Below are positions 19,344-29,068 of a stretch of 64,000 nucleotides of DNA, piece by piece. Both the position numbers and the translations under genes were made by a program. Source of the stretch: Paracoccus xiamenensis (GTDB lineage Bacteria > Pseudomonadota > Alphaproteobacteria > Rhodobacterales > Rhodobacteraceae); assembly GCF_011308835.1 (NCBI RefSeq), contig NZ_JAAOHY010000001.1, positions 1,327,990 to 1,391,989 on the forward strand. Direction: 5' to 3'. Within the stretch, counting starts at the first letter, position 1. Each line of letters starts with the position of its first letter. The notes under the pieces were generated by a model, which was not told where the DNA came from, did not search any database, and was given only the letters and a program-made list of their open reading frames with translations.

Positions 19344-22300
19344 TCATTCCAGCTCGATCAGCAGATCCTTGGCGTCGATCTGCTGCCCCGGCGCGACATG
19401 AACCGCCTTCACGACGCCTTCGCGGTCAGCGTGAATTGCGGTTTCCATCTTCATCGCCTCGATCGTCAGCAGCAAATCGCCCGGATTGACCTTCTGCCCC
19501 TGCTGGGCAGCCACCGTGGCCACCACGCCCGGCATCGGTGCGCCGACATGGCTCGCATTCGCAGGGTCGGCCTTCGGACGCGCCATCGCCTGCGCACCCT
19601 CCGCACGGTTTGGCACCCGGATATTGCGCGGTTGGCCGTTCAGCTCGAAAAAGGCCTTCACCTCGCCCTTTTCATCGGTCTCGCCCAGTGCCTGCAGGCG
19701 GATTTCCAATGTCTTTCCGGGGTCGATCTCGACGCTGATCTGGTCGCCGGCCTGCATCCCATAAAAGAAGTTCCGCGTCGGCAGCGTTCGCACCGGACCG
19801 TAGATCCTGTGCCGTCCCATGTAATCCAGGAAGACCTTCGGATACATCAGATACCCATTCAGATCCTCGTCATCGACCGATTTGCCATCCAGCTGCTTCG
19901 ACAGATCGGCGCGCGTCGCCTCAAGATCGACCGGCGCCATCGTGGCACCGGGACGGGTCAGCATCGCGGCCTCTCCCTTCAGCACCTTCTTTTGCAGGGC
20001 CTCCGGCCAGCCGCCGGGGGGCTGCCCCAGATTGCCGCGCATCATGTCGACGACGCTGTCGGGGAAGGCAACCTCGACGGCCGGGTCCTCGACCTGTGCG
20101 CGGGTCAGCCCTTGGCTGACCATCATCAGCGCCATGTCGCCCACGACCTTGGAGGACGGCGTGACCTTTACGATATCGCCGAACATCTGGTTGGCGTCGG
20201 CATAAGCCTGCGCCACCTCGTGCCAGCGATCCTCCAGCCCGAGGCTGCGCGCTTGCGCCTTGAGGTTGGTGAACTGTCCGCCCGGCATTTCGTGCAGATA
20301 GACCTCGGAAGCCGGTGCCTGAAGCCCGGATTCGAAGGCCGCGTAGTCTTCGCGGACCTGCTCCCAATAATTGGAAATCTCGCGGATCGCGCCAACATCC
20401 AGGCCGGTGTCGCGGTCGGTCCGCGCCAGCGCCTCGACGATCGAGCCCAGCGTCGGCTGCGAGGTATTGCCCGACAGCGCATCCATCGCGCCATCGACAA
20501 TGTCGACGCCGGCTGCAGCGGCCGCCAGATAGGTCGCGCCGCCCATGCCGGACGTGTCATGCGTGTGGAAATGGATCGGCAGCCCGACCTCGTCCTTCAG
20601 CGCCTTGACCAGCACGCTGGCGGCAGCAGGTTTCAGCAGACCCGCCATATCCTTCAGCCCGATGATATGCGCGCCCGCATCCCGCAGATCTTTCCCCATA
20701 GAAACATAGTATTGCAGGTCATACTTCGCACGATCCGGATCGAGGATATCGCCGGTATAGCAGATCGCCGCCTCGCAGATCTTGCCGCTGTCGACCACCG
20801 CGTCCATGGCGACGCGCATATTCTCGACCCAGTTCAGGCTGTCAAAGACGCGGAAGACGTCGATGCCGGTTTCTGCCGCCTGCTTCACAAAGGCCTGCAC
20901 CACGTTGTCGGGATAGTTGGTATAACCCACCCCGTTCGAGGCGCGCAGCAGCATCTGCGTCAGCAGGTTCGGCATCGCCTCGCGGATGTTACGCAGCCGC
21001 TGCCACGGGCATTCCTGCAAGAAGCGATAGGCCACGTCAAAGGTCGCGCCACCCCAGCATTCGACGCTGAACAGTTGCGGCAGGTTGGCGGCATAGGCCG
21101 GCGCCACGCGGATCATGTCGATGGACCGCATCCGCGTCGCCAGCAGCGACTGATGGCCGTCGCGCATCGCCGTATCGGTCAGCAGCAGCCGCTGCTGCGC
21201 GCCGACCCAATCGGCCACCGCCTGCGCGCCTTTTTCCTCCAGCAGCTGGCGGGTTCCGGCGGGCGGCGGCGATACGTGCGCTTGCGGCGCGACCGGCGGG
21301 CGCGCTTCCGCCGGGGGGGCGGCGCGGCCGGCGGTTTCAGGATGCCCGTTGACGGAGATATCAGCCAGATAGGTCAGGATCTTCGTCGCCCGGTCCTGAC
21401 GCGCGCGGAACTCGAACAGGTCCGGCGTCGTGTCGATGAACTTCGTCGTATAGGTGTTGTCGAGGAAGGTCGGGTGCTTCAGCAGGTTGATGACGAAATC
21501 GATATTGGTGCTGACGCCGCGCACGCGGAATTCGCGCAGGGCCCGGTCCATCCGCCGGATCGCCTGTTCAGGCGTCTGCGCCCAGGCGGTCACCTTCACC
21601 AACAGCGAATCGTAATAGCGCGTGATGACCCCGCCGGAATAGGCGGTGCCGCCGTCCAGGCGGATCCCCATGCCCGTCGCGCTGCGATAGGCGGTGATGC
21701 GGCCGTAATCGGGGATGAAGTTGTTCTGCGGGTCTTCGGTCGTGACCCGGCACTGAACGGCATGGCCGGACAGCGTGACATGGGCCTGGTCGGGGGTGCC
21801 GGTGGCCTCGGCCAGCGTCGCGCCTTCGGCGATGCGGATCTGGGCCTGCACGATGTCGATGCCGGTCACTTCCTCGGTGACGGTATGTTCGACCTGAATG
21901 CGCGGATTCACCTCGATGAAGTAGAAATTGCCGCTGTCCATATCCATCAGGAACTCGACCGTGCCGGCGTTCTGATAGCCGACAGCGCGGCCGATCTTCA
22001 GCGCCAGTTCGCAGACCTCGTTGCGCTGTTCGTCATCAAGGTAAGGCGCGGGCGCACGTTCGACGACCTTCTGGTTGCGGCGCTGCACGGTGCAGTCGCG
22101 TTCATACAGGTGATAGAGATCGCCGTGCAGGTCACCCAGCAGCTGCACCTCGACATGGCGGGCGCGCAGGATCATCTTTTCCAGATAGCCCTCGCCATTG
22201 CCGAAAGCGGCCTCGGCCTCGCGCCGGCCTTCGCGGACCTTTTCGGCCAGCTCGTCCGGGCTGTTGATCGGGCGCATCCCGCGCCCGCCGCCGCCCCAGC

Positions 22301-22787
22301 TGGCTTTCAGCATCAGGGGATAGCCGATCTCGGCGGCCTCGGCGCGGATGGCGTCGAAATCGTCGCCCAGAACCTCGGTCGCGGGAATGACGGGGACGCC
22401 GGCCTCGATGGCAACGCGCCGCGCACTGGCCTTGTCGCCAAGTGCCCGCATGGTTTCGGCCTTGGGACCGATGAAGATGATGCCTTCGCGCGCGCAGGCG
22501 TCGACCAGTTCCGGGTTTTCCGACAGCAGACCATAGCCTGGATGGATCGCGTCGGCGCCCGACTCCTTGGCCACACGGATAATTTCGGGGATGGAGAGAT
22601 AGGCGGCCACGGGCCCGAGGCCTTCGCCGATCCGGTAGGCCTCATCCGCCTTGAAACGATGCAGGCCCAGCTTGTCTTCTTCGGCATAGACGGCAACGGT
22701 CTTCTTGCCGAGTTCGTTGGCAGCACGCATGACGCGGATTGCGATTTCACCACGATTGGCGATCAGGATCTTGCGGATGTCGCGCAT
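19344..22787 (-). CDS. pyc: Pyruvate carboxylase
   Basis: The 1147-residue single-chain enzyme is the usual length for alpha4-type pyruvate carboxylase, which carboxylates pyruvate to oxaloacetate. Domains in order are: biotin carboxylase (about 1-450, starting IRKILIANRGEIA, with glycine loop GGGGRGMR), carboxyltransferase (about 540-820, LTDTAMRDGHQS and the metal-binding HTHDT), the PYC/OADA region, and a C-terminal biotinyl domain with EAMKMET, biotin lysine near 1113. The start ATG at 22787 was chosen because IRKILIANRGEIA is the canonical beginning. It converges with bfr and stands alone. Confidence 0.97.
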   Translation of the reverse strand: MRDIRKILIANRGEIAIRVMRAANELGKKTVAVYAEEDKLGLHRFKADEAYRIGEGLGPVAAYLSIPEIIRVAKESGADAIHPGYGLLSENPELVDACAREGIIFIGPKAETMRALGDKASARRVAIEAGVPVIPATEVLGDDFDAIRAEAAEIGYPLMLKASWGGGGRGMRPINSPDELAEKVREGRREAEAAFGNGEGYLEKMILRARHVEVQLLGDLHGDLYHLYERDCTVQRRNQKVVERAPAPYLDDEQRNEVCELALKIGRAVGYQNAGTVEFLMDMDSGNFYFIEVNPRIQVEHTVTEEVTGIDIVQAQIRIAEGATLAEATGTPDQAHVTLSGHAVQCRVTTEDPQNNFIPDYGRITAYRSATGMGIRLDGGTAYSGGVITRYYDSLLVKVTAWAQTPEQAIRRMDRALREFRVRGVSTNIDFVINLLKHPTFLDNTYTTKFIDTTPDLFEFRARQDRATKILTYLADISVNGHPETAGRAAPPAEARPPVAPQAHVSPPPAGTRQLLEEKGAQAVADWVGAQQRLLLTDTAMRDGHQSLLATRMRSIDMIRVAPAYAANLPQLFSVECWGGATFDVAYRFLQECPWQRLRNIREAMPNLLTQMLLRASNGVGYTNYPDNVVQAFVKQAAETGIDVFRVFDSLNWVENMRVAMDAVVDSGKICEAAICYTGDILDPDRAKYDLQYYVSMGKDLRDAGAHIIGLKDMAGLLKPAAASVLVKALKDEVGLPIHFHTHDTSGMGGATYLAAAAAGVDIVDGAMDALSGNTSQPTLGSIVEALARTDRDTGLDVGAIREISNYWEQVREDYAAFESGLQAPASEVYLHEMPGGQFTNLKAQARSLGLEDRWHEVAQAYADANQMFGDIVKVTPSSKVVGDMALMMVSQGLTRAQVEDPAVEVAFPDSVVDMMRGNLGQPPGGWPEALQKKVLKGEAAMLTRPGATMAPVDLEATRADLSKQLDGKSVDDEDLNGYLMYPKVFLDYMGRHRIYGPVRTLPTRNFFYGMQAGDQISVEIDPGKTLEIRLQALGETDEKGEVKAFFELNGQPRNIRVPNRAEGAQAMARPKADPANASHVGAPMPGVVATVAAQQGQKVNPGDLLLTIEAMKMETAIHADREGVVKAVHVAPGQQIDAKDLLIELE

Positions 22788-22884
22788 GGCGTCCCCCAAA
22801 GTTTCTGCAGCTGCGAAGAACATTACCCATCGCAAAAGACTTGTAAACGCGTGATGACACAGACGGCGCCGCCATAGGCCAGCC

Positions 22885-23670
22885 CTATGCCGCCAGCTCC
22901 ACCCAGACCGGCACGTGATCCGAAGGCTTTTCGCCGGCGCGTGCCTCGCGATCCACACCGGTTTCGCAAACAAGATCAGCAGCCTGAGGGGATAACATCA
23001 GGTGATCAATGCGGATCCCGTTGTCGCGCTGCCAGGCACCAGCCTGATAGTCCCAGAAAGTGAAGGGCCCGCGTTGGCCGAACGGATCCGAATCGCGCAG
23101 GGCATCGGTCCAGCCCTGCGCTGCAATGCGGCGAAACGCTGCCCGGCTGGCTGGCAGGAACAGCGCGTCATCGACCCATTGGCCGGGGCTGGCCGCATCG
23201 CGCGGTTCGGGGATGATGTTATAATCCCCCAGCATGACCACCGGCATTTCGCTGGCCAGCAATTCGGCTGCACGGATCCGCAGGCGTTCCATCCAGGCGA
23301 GCTTATAGTCGTATTTGGGCCCCGGTGCCGGGTTGCCATTGGGCAGGTACAGCCCGGCGATACGGACGGCGCGGTCCCCCACCACGGTCGCCTCGATATA
23401 GCGGGCCTGTTCGTCCTCGTCGTCGCCGGGAAGGCCGCGCGTCACGTCCTCCAGCGGCAGTTTCGACAGGATGGCCACGCCGTTGAACCCCTTCTGGCCG
23501 TGGGTTTCGACATTATAGCCGAGATCCTCGATCAGCTGGACGGGAAAGCCCTCGTCCACGGTTTTGATTTCCTGCAGCACGGCCAGATCGGGCTGGGCCT
23601 CCTGCAACCATGCTTGCAGCGCCTCGATCCGAGCCTTGACGCCATTGATGTTAAAGCTTGCGATTTTCAT
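22885..23670 (-). CDS. xthA: Exodeoxyribonuclease III
   Basis: The 261-residue AP endonuclease/3'-5' exonuclease starts MKIASFNINGVKAR, the standard opening of XthA. Metal and catalytic motifs are visible: LQEIK (Glu near 34), GDYNIIPEP, a WDYQAGAW stretch near 215 and the terminal SDHVPVWVEL carrying the catalytic Asp-His. It acts in base-excision repair. The start at 23670 matches the family; a longer upstream frame is not supported. Confidence 0.95.
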   Translation of the reverse strand: MKIASFNINGVKARIEALQAWLQEAQPDLAVLQEIKTVDEGFPVQLIEDLGYNVETHGQKGFNGVAILSKLPLEDVTRGLPGDDEDEQARYIEATVVGDRAVRIAGLYLPNGNPAPGPKYDYKLAWMERLRIRAAELLASEMPVVMLGDYNIIPEPRDAASPGQWVDDALFLPASRAAFRRIAAQGWTDALRDSDPFGQRGPFTFWDYQAGAWQRDNGIRIDHLMLSPQAADLVCETGVDREARAGEKPSDHVPVWVELAA

Positions 23671-23894
23671 GGCCGCATCATGTGCTGGACGGGTCAGTTT
23701 GGCAAGGCAAGGGCATCGCAGCAGGCGCTTGCCCATCACGATAAAGGGGGCAATTTGGGCAATGATCGCCAAGACCAGCAACTGATCCGATCCTGCGCGA
23801 ATGGCTGCGTCTCAAATCGAGATGGTCGGGATAACGGCAATTTGCGGCGACAGCCCCTCCTGCGCTCGTTACTGTGTTGCGAGGAAGGGGTTTC

Positions 23895-24629
23895 ATGCGC
23901 CACGCAGTCATACTTCTTGCGCTGCTTCTGACCGCGGCCCCGGCTGCGGCCGAGGAACCGCCGCGCGTCGGGCTGATGTGGAAGCGGACCGACCTGCCGG
24001 CGACCCTGCCGCTGCAAGTGCAAGCCCCGCCCGGGCAGGATCACGTGGTGTTTCTGCACCCCGCGGATGGCGGCGACGCGATCATGGCGGGTTACGTTCA
24101 AGGCGGCGCGTTCTTTCGGCTGCTGGTACCACCGGGCGAATGGCGGATCCGGCTGGCTTCGGGCACGGACTGGCAGGGTGACGAGGCGCTGTTCGGTCCT
24201 AAGACCGAATGGCAGGAACTGCCCGAACCGCTGCGCTTTGCCGCCGGAAGTTCCCGGCTGAACGGCCATATCCTCAGGCTGGATGACAGCAACATCCAAG
24301 CCGCCCCACAGGCGATCTGCCGTCTGCCCAGCTGGCACAGGGGCGTTTTCGATGAAGACGACCCGGTCGGCCGCCAGCCACGCGAACCTCAGCCGCTTGA
24401 ACCGCGCGAAACGCAATCGCAGCAACCGCGCGAGCCGAAGCAGCTGGAACTGCGCGCCCCGCAATCCCCGCATCCGCGCAAGCTGCAGCCCCTGCGCCCG
24501 CCAGAGCCACCGCCCGCGCAAACACAACCCCGGCCACGCTATGCCGAACCGTCACGGCCGAATATTCACCAGCCGCCGCTCAGCTATCCTGACCGGCGGT
24601 TGCGCCTGCGCTCGGTGATCTGCGACTAG
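23895..24629 (+). CDS. Hypothetical exported protein with proline/glutamine-rich C-terminal tail
   Basis: I do not recognise the family. The 244-residue product starts after GAGGAAGGGG and has a clear signal peptide (MRHAVILLALLLTAAPAAA). Residues about 20-145 look folded and beta-rich, with several conserved-looking tryptophans and an RLLVPPGEWRIRLASG stretch. The last 80 residues are low complexity with repeated REPxPLEPRE/QPREPKQLE-type units, then a basic end with a late cysteine. Its stop codon shares the palindrome CTAG with the stop of the convergent Fe-S carrier gene. A periplasmic or envelope location is inferred. Confidence 0.65.
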   Translation: MRHAVILLALLLTAAPAAAEEPPRVGLMWKRTDLPATLPLQVQAPPGQDHVVFLHPADGGDAIMAGYVQGGAFFRLLVPPGEWRIRLASGTDWQGDEALFGPKTEWQELPEPLRFAAGSSRLNGHILRLDDSNIQAAPQAICRLPSWHRGVFDEDDPVGRQPREPQPLEPRETQSQQPREPKQLELRAPQSPHPRKLQPLRPPEPPPAQTQPRPRYAEPSRPNIHQPPLSYPDRRLRLRSVICD

Positions 24630-24952
24630 ATCGAGAAGGAGGTCCCGCAGCCGCAGGAAGACGCGGCATTGGGATTTTCGATGGTAAAGCGGGCGCCGAT
24701 CAGTTCATCCGCGAAGTCGATCGTGGCCCCGGCCAGAAACGGCAGTGAGATCGGATCGACCAACACCCGCTGGCCCTGACCTTCAAGGATCAGGTCGTCA
24801 TCGGCGGGCGCATCCATGCGGATGTCGTATTGAAAGCCGGAACAGCCGCCGCCTTCGACCGCGACCCGCAAAGCCTGCGGGGCATCGGCGCCGTCATTGA
24901 TTTCGGCCAGCCGCGCAAAGGCGCGTTCGGTCACCATGGGGGGGAGGTTCAT
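24626..24952 (-). CDS. erpA: A-type iron-sulfur cluster carrier (HesB/IscA/ErpA family)
   Basis: The 108-residue protein has the three invariant cysteines of A-type carriers: C37 in GGCSGF and C100/C102 in the C-terminal SSCGCGTSF. Such proteins hold and deliver Fe-S clusters to target apoproteins. The ATG at 24952 is chosen because a GGAG-like site lies before it and the family begins just upstream of the MVTERAF segment. ErpA-type is my best guess, but IscA-type cannot be excluded. The gene diverges from dgt, 69 bases away. Confidence 0.9.
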   Translation of the reverse strand: MNLPPMVTERAFARLAEINDGADAPQALRVAVEGGGCSGFQYDIRMDAPADDDLILEGQGQRVLVDPISLPFLAGATIDFADELIGARFTIENPNAASSCGCGTSFSI

Positions 24953-25021
24953 GGGGCGTTCCCGTTTCGCTTGTCCTTCGGCGAATATAGGGTCGCGACC
25001 GACACCCTGCAAGGAACCCGC

Positions 25022-26176
25022 ATGACCGCGCCCTATGCCTGCCAGCCCCAAGACAGCCGCGGAAGGCTGTATCCCGAAAGCCTGTCCAGCTTTCGCTCGC
25101 CATGGCAGCGCGACCGTGACCGGATCATCCATTCCTCGGCCTTTCGCCGCTTGAAGCACAAGACCCAGGTTTTCGTCGAACAGGAAGGCGACGCCTATCG
25201 CGGCGATTATTTCCGCACCCGCCTGACCCACACGATCGAGGTGGCCCAGGTCGCCCGCACCATCGCTGGTACGCTTGGCCTGAACACCGATCTGGCCGAG
25301 ACCGTCGCCCTGGCCCACGATCTTGGCCATCCGCCCTTTGGCCATACGGGCGAGGACGCGCTGGCGCTTCTGATGGCCCCCTATGGCGGCTTTGACCATA
25401 ACGCGCAGGCGTTGCGGATCGTCACCCGGCTGGAACGCCATTACGCGGGCTTCGACGGGCTGAACCTGACATGGGAAGCGTTAGAGGGCATCGCCAAGCA
25501 TAACGGCCCGGTCGAGGCGCCCTACCCCTACGCATTGGCCGAGGTCAACGCCCAGTGGGATCTGGAGCTGCAGACCAATGCCAGCGCCGAGGCGCAGGTC
25601 GCGGCAGTGGCCGATGACATCGCCTATAACCACCATGACCTGCATGACGGGCTGCGCGCCGATCTGTTCACCGAGGCCGATCTGGCCGAACTGCCCGTCG
25701 TCGGCCCCGCCTTCGCCGAGGTCGACGAAAAACATCCCGGCCTTGACCCCGACCGCCGCCGGCACGAAGCGCTGCGCCGCGTCTTCGGCGTCATGGTCGA
25801 AGACGTCATCGCCGTGGCGCAGAACCGCCTGACCGCGCTGCAACCCAAATCCGTGGACGAGATCCGCGCGATGGAGGGGCCGATCATTCGCTTCTCCAAG
25901 CCGCTGTATCAGAACCTGAAGGCGATCAAGTCCTTCCTGTTCACCCGCATGTATCGCGCGCCCTCCGTCGTGGATGAACGCAAGCTGGTCACGGGGATGC
26001 TGAATGATCTGTTTCCGCTGTTCATGTCGAACCCGGAAATGTTGCCCGAACATTGGCGTCCCGGCGCGTTCGCGGCCTCGGAAACCGAACGCGCGCGGAT
26101 CGTGCTGGATTATGTCGCCGGCATGACCGACCGCTATGCCATGGCGGAATGGGAAAGGCTTTGCGCCCAGGGCTGA
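25022..26176 (+). CDS. dgt: dGTPase-like deoxyguanosinetriphosphate triphosphohydrolase
   Basis: The 384-residue HD-domain enzyme hydrolyses dNTPs to nucleoside and triphosphate. Visible are the N-terminal SSAFRRLKHKTQVF motif, H70 in the THTIEV helix, H99-D100 in AHDLGHPPFGHTG, and further histidines that complete the metal site. The ATG at 25022 follows AAGGAACCCGC. An upstream in-frame extension would run into the divergent Fe-S carrier gene and is rejected. In many Rhodobacteraceae dgt lies before argS; here argS is over 30 kb away. Confidence 0.93.
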   Translation: MTAPYACQPQDSRGRLYPESLSSFRSPWQRDRDRIIHSSAFRRLKHKTQVFVEQEGDAYRGDYFRTRLTHTIEVAQVARTIAGTLGLNTDLAETVALAHDLGHPPFGHTGEDALALLMAPYGGFDHNAQALRIVTRLERHYAGFDGLNLTWEALEGIAKHNGPVEAPYPYALAEVNAQWDLELQTNASAEAQVAAVADDIAYNHHDLHDGLRADLFTEADLAELPVVGPAFAEVDEKHPGLDPDRRRHEALRRVFGVMVEDVIAVAQNRLTALQPKSVDEIRAMEGPIIRFSKPLYQNLKAIKSFLFTRMYRAPSVVDERKLVTGMLNDLFPLFMSNPEMLPEHWRPGAFAASETERARIVLDYVAGMTDRYAMAEWERLCAQG

Positions 26177-26211
26177 GGCCCCCGCGCAAAGCCAGTTTTC
26201 ACGCGCGCAGA

Positions 26212-26697
26212 TTAGTGCCCGGCATGAGGGTCGGCCTCGCCCTCGGCGGGGACGGCGCCTTCGGGCGCGTCCATGCCTTCGCGCGGGGTCGGCTTGTATT
26301 CGGGATCGTTCTTCTCCAGCCAGCCCTGCATGAAGGCAATCTCTGCCTCTTGCGCGGCAATGACTTCCTCGGCCAGCTTCTTCACCTCGGGATCGTCGCC
26401 CTGTTCCAGCGCGATCCGCGCCATGGCCACCGCGCCCTGATGATGCGGGATCATGCCGCGGATGAAGTCGATATCAGCATCGCCCGAATAGGGGATCGCC
26501 ATATCGTGGTGCATGGCATTCATCGCCTCGACATAGGCGACGGTCGAGGGCGTGGCACCTTCCGGTTCCCCCTGCATCTGCATCGGCGCGGCCGGGGCTT
26601 CGGCTGGTGCATCACTTGCAGTCTGGGCGATTCCCATCCCCGCGACAGCCGTCAGCGCTGCGGCCAGTGTGGTCGAGGTCAGGCCGGTACGGTCCAT
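26212..26697 (-). CDS. DUF305 domain protein, exported
   Basis: The 161-residue protein has a signal peptide ([20 protein letters not shown], cut near AQT), a low-complexity Ala/Pro/Met segment and a DUF305 helical domain with AMHHDM and [13 protein letters not shown]. These His/Met-rich motifs are typical of a ferritin-like fold found beside copper-handling genes, but no copper gene is adjacent here. The short C-terminal tail ends DPHAGH. The start at 26697 follows AAAGGAAACAGC. Role is unknown; a periplasmic metal-linked function is inferred. Confidence 0.88.
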   Translation of the reverse strand: MDRTGLTSTTLAAALTAVAGMGIAQTASDAPAEAPAAPMQMQGEPEGATPSTVAYVEAMNAMHHDMAIPYSGDADIDFIRGMIPHHQGAVAMARIALEQGDDPEVKKLAEEVIAAQEAEIAFMQGWLEKNDPEYKPTPREGMDAPEGAVPAEGEADPHAGH

Positions 26698-26798
26698 GCT
26701 GTTTCCTTTCACGGCAATTGCATCGGCCCCAACGCGACCCGGCCATCGCCGGTTCACCGGATCCGTGAAATCACCGCCCCAAGCACCGTTTGCGGTCG

Positions 26799-27716
26799 TC
26801 AGCGCAGGAAGATCAACGCCATGCCGGCCACGGCAATCGCCGCACCCAGCCAGCTTGTGGCGCTTGGCCGCGCGCCGGTAACGATCCACAGCCCCGGCAG
26901 GATGAACACGGGCGACAGCGCCGACAGCGTCGACACGATCCCGACCTTGCCGCCCTGCAAGGCAAACAGCAGCAGCGACATGCCGATCGCCATGGCCAGT
27001 ATCCCCGACCCGGCCAGCAGCGCGAACAGCCGCAGATCAAGCTTGCCCTGCGGTTTGACCTGGCGGATCGGCAGCGCCACCAGCACCGACAGGCAGACGG
27101 CCGCCGTCGCCACCCGGATCAGGCTGGCCGCGAAGGGATCGACGCCCTGTTCCATCACCGGGCGCGCGATCAGCGAACCGGCGGCCTGCGCCAATGCCGC
27201 GATCAGCCCCAGCAGGATACCGATACTGACAGAGCCGCGCACGGCCTCGAAACTGTGGCTGCCGCTGCGGCCGGGCCGCCCCAGCACGGCCAGACCGACC
27301 CCCGACGCGCACAGGAACACCCCCATCCATGCCGCAGCGCTGAGGCTTTCGCCCAACACCGCCCAGCCCAGAATAGCCGCAATCGGCGCATTCAGCGCGA
27401 ACAGTGCCCCGGCACGGCGCGGCCCCAACCGGCTGACACTGCCAAACAGCAGCGTGTCACCCACGAATATCCCGACGATACCCGACAGAATCAGCGGCCA
27501 GACATGCGCCACGGTCACGCCATGCCACATGCCGCCCAGCCAGACGATCAGCACCAGCACCAGCGTCGTGAAGACCTGCCGATAACAATTGAAGGCGAAG
27601 GTGCCCAGACGCTGCAACGGCGGGGCGACCATCAGCCCGGTCAGCGCCCAGCAAATCGCCGCGCCAATCGCCGCAAGCTCGTATATCGGCAAAACCATGT
27701 CTACCGCGTCCATCAT
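26799..27716 (-). CDS. EamA-family (DMT superfamily) membrane transporter
   Basis: The 305-residue protein has about ten transmembrane helices arranged as two EamA repeats (first ending near GVGLAVLGR, second near VAGMALIFL). Drug/metabolite transporters of this kind export small metabolites such as amino acids or cofactors. The ATG at 27716 is one of two adjacent start codons, and the ribosome site is weak. It diverges from the OsmC gene, 62 bases away. The substrate cannot be predicted. Confidence 0.88.
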   Translation of the reverse strand: MMDAVDMVLPIYELAAIGAAICWALTGLMVAPPLQRLGTFAFNCYRQVFTTLVLVLIVWLGGMWHGVTVAHVWPLILSGIVGIFVGDTLLFGSVSRLGPRRAGALFALNAPIAAILGWAVLGESLSAAAWMGVFLCASGVGLAVLGRPGRSGSHSFEAVRGSVSIGILLGLIAALAQAAGSLIARPVMEQGVDPFAASLIRVATAAVCLSVLVALPIRQVKPQGKLDLRLFALLAGSGILAMAIGMSLLLFALQGGKVGIVSTLSALSPVFILPGLWIVTGARPSATSWLGAAIAVAGMALIFLR

Positions 27717-27778
27717 TTCGCAAGTCGGTGAACCCGCACCCCTCGGGCGCGTTTATCTGGCAGATACAGGAGGACAAC

Positions 27779-28201
27779 ATGATTACCAAGACTGGTTCTG
27801 CTAAATGGCAAGGTGATCTGAAGACCGGAAAGGGCGAGGTTTCGACCCAATCGGGCGCGCTGTCGGCACAGCCCTACGGCTTTGCCACCCGCTTCGAAGA
27901 TCAGCCCGGCACCAACCCCGAAGAACTGATCGGCGCGGCGCACGCATCCTGCTTTTCGATGGCGCTGTCCAAGGCGCTTGGCGATGCGGGCGTGACTGAT
28001 GTGACGATCGAAACGACCTCGGCCGTGTCGCTGGACAAGGAGGGCGAAGGGTTTGCGGTGAAGAAGGCGGCTCTGACCTCGACCGTGTCGGGCAATGGCG
28101 ACCGGGCGGCCATCGAACAGGCAGCGCAGGGTGCCAAGGACAATTGCCCGATCTCCAAGCTGCTGAACACAGAGATCACACTGGATCTGACCATCACATG
28201 A
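27779..28201 (+). CDS. osmC: OsmC/Ohr-family peroxiredoxin
   Basis: The 140-residue protein has both redox cysteines of the family, C58 in AHASCFSMAL and C123 in DNCPISKLL. OsmC-type enzymes reduce organic hydroperoxides in the cytoplasm as dimers. The start follows a strong CAGGAGGACAAC site. The stop codon overlaps the start of the next gene (ATGA), so the two are probably co-translated. OsmC is favoured over Ohr by the AHASCFSMAL sequence. Confidence 0.93.
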   Translation: MITKTGSAKWQGDLKTGKGEVSTQSGALSAQPYGFATRFEDQPGTNPEELIGAAHASCFSMALSKALGDAGVTDVTIETTSAVSLDKEGEGFAVKKAALTSTVSGNGDRAAIEQAAQGAKDNCPISKLLNTEITLDLTIT

Positions 28202-29052
28202 TGTACATCCGCTACGGTTTTGACATCACCATCGAAAGCGACGCACCGATCTCGATGCTGTTGCAGATGTCGGTCAGGCCCGAACGGCAGCTTGACCTGC
28301 TGGGGATCGAGGAGTTTTCCACGAACCCCGGCGTGCCCTATTCGACCTTTGTAGACGAGTTCGGGAATCACTGTCGAAGACTGTCCGCGCCCGGCGGTCT
28401 GTTCCGCATGCAGAAGACGGCGCTGATCACCGATAGCGGCCTGCCAGAGCCGGATTTCCCTGACGCGCAGGAAATGCCCATTCAGGCGTTGCCCGATGAT
28501 GTGCTGCACTTCCTGCTGCCATCACGCTACTGCGATTCCGATCTGCTGATGCAGCCGGCATGGGATTTGTTCGGACAGATCCCGCCGGGTTGGGACCGGG
28601 TACAGGCGATCATGGACTGGACCCATGACCACATCAAATTCAACTATCAGGATGCCGACGCGACCCGCACGGCCAAGGACGCGTTCGAACAGGGCAAGGG
28701 CGTTTGCCGCGATTTCGCCCATCTGGCCATCGCCTTCTGCCGCGCGATGAATATCCCGGCGCGCTATGTCAACGGATATCTGGGCGATTTCGGCATCCCG
28801 GCGCCGCCGGATCCAATGGACTTCGCGGCCTCGGTGCAGGTTTATCTGTCTGGTCGGTGGTGGGATTTCGATCCGCGCAACAATATCCGCCGGATCGGAC
28901 GGCTGCCGGTTGGATACGGGCGCGATGCGACCGACGTGGCGTTGATTTCCAGCTTTGGCCAGCACCGTTTGGTGAATTTCACCGTCATCACAGATGAGGT
29001 GGATGCAGAGGGCAACATCATCCCTCCGATGAAAAAGGCGGCGGCGGAGTAA
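28198..29052 (+). CDS. Transglutaminase-like cysteine peptidase-fold protein lacking the usual His
   Basis: The 284-residue protein has the core motif GKGVCRDFAHLA with the nucleophile-type C170, followed by the strand YLSGRWWDFDPRN with D225. In canonical transglutaminases a histidine starts the intervening strand; here the aligned stretch is MDFAASVQVYL (about 207-217) with no histidine. From memory, many alphaproteobacterial relatives have DFSAWFEV at this point, so the loss may be a subfamily trait. There is no signal peptide. Its first codons overlap the osmC stop. Whether it is catalytic is open. Confidence 0.85.
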   Translation: MMYIRYGFDITIESDAPISMLLQMSVRPERQLDLLGIEEFSTNPGVPYSTFVDEFGNHCRRLSAPGGLFRMQKTALITDSGLPEPDFPDAQEMPIQALPDDVLHFLLPSRYCDSDLLMQPAWDLFGQIPPGWDRVQAIMDWTHDHIKFNYQDADATRTAKDAFEQGKGVCRDFAHLAIAFCRAMNIPARYVNGYLGDFGIPAPPDPMDFAASVQVYLSGRWWDFDPRNNIRRIGRLPVGYGRDATDVALISSFGQHRLVNFTVITDEVDAEGNIIPPMKKAAAE

Positions 29053-29068
29053 CCGCCACCGCCCCCTA

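Noticed and set aside
19299..22877. A 1192-codon plus-strand frame opposite pyruvate carboxylase
   Set aside because: Same reason: it mirrors the pyc gene exactly, has no recognisable motif and no good ribosome site.
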